From contig JAFXXN010000134.1 in NCBI GenBank assembly GCA_017542245.1, forward strand, positions 1 to 64,000: DNA of 64,000 nucleotides. Reading direction: 5' to 3'. The position numbers and the translations under genes are program-made. Below are positions 61,358 through 64,000 of the stretch, one piece after another (the first letter of the stretch is position 1; each line of letters starts with the position of its first letter). The stretch is from Lachnospiraceae bacterium. Its GTDB lineage: Bacteria > Bacillota > Clostridia > Lachnospirales > Lachnospiraceae. The notes under the pieces were generated by a model, which saw nothing but the letters and a program-made list of their open reading frames with translations, was not told the origin of the DNA and did not search any database.

Positions 61358-62743
61358 TTATTTATCAAGGTCTCTCATAACACCGATAAAGAACGGATTA
61401 CCTGTCCTGCAATCGAGAAGCATATATACGAACGGCCTGGTAAGGTACACTTCCTTATGCTCTTCCGGCTCAGGCGCACAACCATCTGTCATTTCAACTA
61501 TAGTGGCAGCTCCGGCCTTTGTTCCGTTTTCATCCACAGCTATAAAGGTTTTATGCATTACCCTGTCGATACTGATGTTTCCGACTGCGGATGTTCCAAG
61601 CTTCTTAAAATCAGCCTTACCCTTATCGAATGCCGAAGCCATACCGAGATTTTTCAGCTGCTCTGACATCTCTACGGAGTATTCGGCTTCAAATTTCGGG
61701 ATCGCGGTATATACCTTATAATTTTGCTTATTACCGAGAAGCTCGTTTAAATGAGCCCCGTCAAGACTATCAAGATAGGAATCAATATCAGTACCCTCAT
61801 TCGGAAGAAGTGCCACAAATGCATATTGATAGCCCTTGTAGTACTTTAAGAATCCTTTTGCGTTTTCGTCTTCCAGATATGTATGTTCCTCACCGTGAAG
61901 ATATTTATTTGTCTCCTCTTTGCCATCCGCTGTAGTAAAGATCCAGTCACGCACCTGATAGTCAAAATACTTCTCCGTCCATTCAGCATCAAACGCAAGT
62001 GCATTGACCAGATACATTACCGCTTCGTCGGGGATGGTGTCAAGGATTGAAGGGATCATTCCTTTGGTCTTTTCATTCACCCAGTTGTTTATCGCTTTTA
62101 AGGTTGAATTGTCAAAAGGCGCCTTAAAAATATCAGCGTTATAATACTTCGCATTTGTCATAAGGAACGGCTGTTCAACTTTAAATCTTTCATCCGATGT
62201 AAACCATATGGAATTTGCCAGTTCCAGCTTTCCGAATTCAGGATTTTGTTCAGCAAGCAGTTTTGCGTACACGCATGCAAACTCATTTAGCTCGTCTTTT
62301 GAAACACCAAGCGTTTTTTCCATCTGTTCAAGAGTTTCCCCGTCTGCCCCGTTAGCGGTCATGGCCAGTGCGAGCACTACCGAAAGAGGGGATACCAGTG
62401 TATTTTCTTTCCTTTCGGCATTCGTTCTGCAGGAGTTAAACAGATTTAAAGCAAATGTATTAAGCTTTTCTCCGTATTCGGATAAGGAAATTTCTTTGGT
62501 AATTTCTGCCGGCGCAGCATTTATGCCTTCCATAAGATTTACAACCATAGCCTCTCCTTCCTTTATCTCGGATTGTGTTACTACAGTGTTTTCTTCCGTA
62601 TTATTTGTTTCAGAACTAGTCACCACATTATTTTCGTTCCTGTTGTTTGCTACGGGCTCATCGTTTTTCGCGCACCCCGTAAATGATGCGATCATAGCAG
62701 ACAGTGTCAACACCGCGGCTGCTTTTTTTAATATCTTTCTCAT
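61358..62743 (-). CDS. Serpin lipoprotein
   Basis: 461 residues. Signal peptide with lipobox (SAMIASFTGCAK), then a serpin domain from about residue 95: NTLVSPLSVVLALAMTANGA, MYLVNALAFDAEWTEKYFD, and near the end HKTFIAVDENGTKAGAATIV with the reactive-centre hinge, followed by RPFVYMLLDCRTGNPFFIGV. The small-residue hinge (GTKAGAAT) fits an inhibitory serpin, which traps target proteases by loop insertion. The P1 residue cannot be placed with confidence; it falls near TDGCAPE. Bacterial serpins are sparse; in gut bacteria they may guard against host proteases. GGAGG precedes the ATG at 62743. Confidence 0.9.
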   Translation of the reverse strand: MRKILKKAAAVLTLSAMIASFTGCAKNDEPVANNRNENNVVTSSETNNTEENTVVTQSEIKEGEAMVVNLMEGINAAPAEITKEISLSEYGEKLNTFALNLFNSCRTNAERKENTLVSPLSVVLALAMTANGADGETLEQMEKTLGVSKDELNEFACVYAKLLAEQNPEFGKLELANSIWFTSDERFKVEQPFLMTNAKYYNADIFKAPFDNSTLKAINNWVNEKTKGMIPSILDTIPDEAVMYLVNALAFDAEWTEKYFDYQVRDWIFTTADGKEETNKYLHGEEHTYLEDENAKGFLKYYKGYQYAFVALLPNEGTDIDSYLDSLDGAHLNELLGNKQNYKVYTAIPKFEAEYSVEMSEQLKNLGMASAFDKGKADFKKLGTSAVGNISIDRVMHKTFIAVDENGTKAGAATIVEMTDGCAPEPEEHKEVYLTRPFVYMLLDCRTGNPFFIGVMRDLDK

Positions 62744-62921
62744 AAAAACCTCCATTTAAGTTTATTCTATCTGTATTTTCAAACATTAGACGAAGAACTG
62801 TCTCTTTAGGTTTCATTTATTTTGACATTTGCATCCAATACATCCCTGATCTGCATTTTAACTATATTATTATATCATATATTTTGCAAAAAACCATATA
62901 AAAAGGGAGGGACCCGAAGAT

Positions 62922-62938
62922 CAATGTCATTAAGTTAA
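62922..62938. repeat. Single end of the MITE-like family
   Basis: CAATGTCATTAAGTTAA, with no matching right end nearby. The rest of the 393 bases between the serpin and esterase genes is AT-rich without a visible gene. Confidence 0.6.
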
Positions 62939-63069
62939 GATGACAAAACAAAGATCTCTATATCAGAAATGCTTTGAATTTAATCTTATTAAACACTTAA
63001 ATATATTCATATCTATAATATAACACCATATACTAGACCCTTTAATATTTTTTTGGGAAATTAAAGTGC

Positions 63070-63098
63070 TTGCTTTTCGTATGATATAAAGGTATAAT
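63070..63098 (+). promoter_or_regulatory. Promoter of the esterase gene
   Basis: TTGCTT (63070-63075), 17-base spacer, TATAAT (63093-63098), 39 bases before the ATG. Confidence 0.72.
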
Positions 63099-63136
63099 GT
63101 ATTTGTGGGAGATTGCTATAAGGAGAGGTTTGGGTT

Positions 63137-64000
63137 ATGAAGATTGCGCTTACTTCAGAAAATGTAAAGCTTTTGGGAAGGACAGTTCTGTTTGAGGATA
63201 TGCTCCTTTTATCTCTTTCAGGTTCGGGAATAGAGTTTGAATATACGGGGAAAGGCTTAACACTGACCTTTATCGGAGGAGAGGCTTCGGAAATACCTAA
63301 CAATCAGGGTAATCAGGCCCGTATAGGAATATATGTAAACGGACAGCTAAAAGAAGATTTTTTACTTAATGAAAGAAAGATAGAGAAGAGGATTACTGCT
63401 GTTTCTGGTGAAGGGACTTCGGTTATCAGGGTAATTAAGCTTTCGGAATGTGCTATGTCACTTGTTGGGATTCTGCCTATTGAGATTACAGAGGGCGAGA
63501 AAGTAAATCCCACACCGGAAAAGAAGCTTAAAATAGAGTTTATAGGTGATTCCATTACCTGTGGATACGGAGTAGAGGATCCCGATCCGTTACATGATTT
63601 TAAGACCGGAACGGAGAATGTTACGAAGTCGTTTTCATATATGACGGCGGCAGCGCTTGATGCGGATTTCCAGATGTTTTCCATAAGCGGGTACGGAATT
63701 ATTTCGGGTTATACCGATGATATATCAATACGACATGAGGATCAGCTTATCCCGACATTTTATAAGTCTATGGGACTTAGCTACGACAAAATGGAAGGGA
63801 TCCCGGAAACAAAGGATATTATGTGGGATTTTGACAGATATCAGCCCGACATAGTTGTAGTAAATCTTGGGACAAATGACGACAGCTATTGCCAGGATGA
63901 TCGGGAGAGGCAGAACTGGTTTTCATCCGAATATACTAAGTTTTTAAAAACTGTACGTGAGAAAAACAGTAATGCAGTGATCATTTGTGTTCTTGGAGTT
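63137..64000 (+). CDS. CE2-type acetylesterase, partial (3' end outside)
   Basis: 288 codons to the window edge, no stop. N-terminal jelly-roll part (about 1-130: VKLLGRTVLFEDMLLLSLSG SGIEFEYTGKG ... RIGIYVNGQL), then an SGNH hydrolase domain with KIEFIGDSITCGYGVED (nucleophile Ser), a GYG oxyanion segment (FSISGYGIISGY) and VVNLGTNDDSY. This two-domain layout is carbohydrate esterase family 2, which removes acetyl groups from plant polysaccharides such as xylan or glucomannan; it suits a plant-fibre degrader. No signal peptide, so probably cytoplasmic. AGGAGAGG precedes the ATG. Confidence 0.82.
   Translation, partial: MKIALTSENVKLLGRTVLFEDMLLLSLSGSGIEFEYTGKGLTLTFIGGEASEIPNNQGNQARIGIYVNGQLKEDFLLNERKIEKRITAVSGEGTSVIRVIKLSECAMSLVGILPIEITEGEKVNPTPEKKLKIEFIGDSITCGYGVEDPDPLHDFKTGTENVTKSFSYMTAAALDADFQMFSISGYGIISGYTDDISIRHEDQLIPTFYKSMGLSYDKMEGIPETKDIMWDFDRYQPDIVVVNLGTNDDSYCQDDRERQNWFSSEYTKFLKTVREKNSNAVIICVLGV

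Overview
The window looks like the replication-origin region of a low-GC Gram-positive anaerobe of the Lachnospiraceae, probably Butyrivibrio or Pseudobutyrivibrio. The reasons are the gene order around dnaA, the AT-rich sequence with consensus -35/-10 promoters, a DUF4446/DUF3881-type pair after parB, a carboxynorspermidine-type polyamine operon and several dispersed repeat families. The family is an inference from these traits; the genus is a guess.

Layout. 0-4 kb: end of a surface-polysaccharide locus with two truncated genes abutting at about 505-509, a DRE-TIM aldolase overlapping a KdsC-like phosphatase, and ugd. 4-7.2 kb: an AAA-ATPase/PD-(D/E)XK gene bracketed by two copies of a roughly 530-base cassette (promoter, leader, 57/69-residue ORF, terminator). 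7.3-13 kb: an ABC transporter divergent from a two-component system. 13.2-16.8 kb: a cation-efflux protein and a PadR/DUF1700/DUF4097 operon. 17-19.4 kb: a truncated DUF4143 gene and an AbiE-type toxin-antitoxin pair beside tRNA-Ser.

19.9-27.8 kb is the most unusual part. A promoter opens into an array of about twelve mostly non-canonical tRNA genes plus tRNA fragments. An ATPase gene follows behind a 98-base array of 9-10-base phased repeats, then two WYL-domain genes, then a roughly 107-nt RNA with a T-arm and a 9-bp closing stem, and directly after it a TROVE/Ro60-like protein with a von Willebrand A domain. I read this as a Ro/Y-RNA type RNA-quality or RNA-repair island with its own tRNA array. 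The proximity is seen; the common function is inferred.

27.8-51.8 kb is the chromosomal core. A lipoprotein, class I fumarase (two subunits), a Nudix hydrolase, gyrA, gyrB, recF, yaaA, dnaN and dnaA lie on the minus strand. rpmH, rnpA, yidD, yidC, jag, mnmE, mnmG, rsmG, parA and parB lie on the plus strand. The switch at 40.1 kb marks the origin side. Variant DnaA boxes lie between dnaA and dnaN, and five parS-like sites lie in or after parA, four of them in an 837-base gap before parB. yidC seems split by a frameshift.

51.8-64 kb holds a terminated structured RNA, the polyamine genes speA, speE and carboxynorspermidine dehydrogenase (without nspC next to them), a polysaccharide deacetylase, the NAD(P)HX repair enzyme, tRNA-Arg(CCT), an O-antigen-ligase-like membrane protein, a serpin lipoprotein and the start of a CE2-type esterase that runs off the window.
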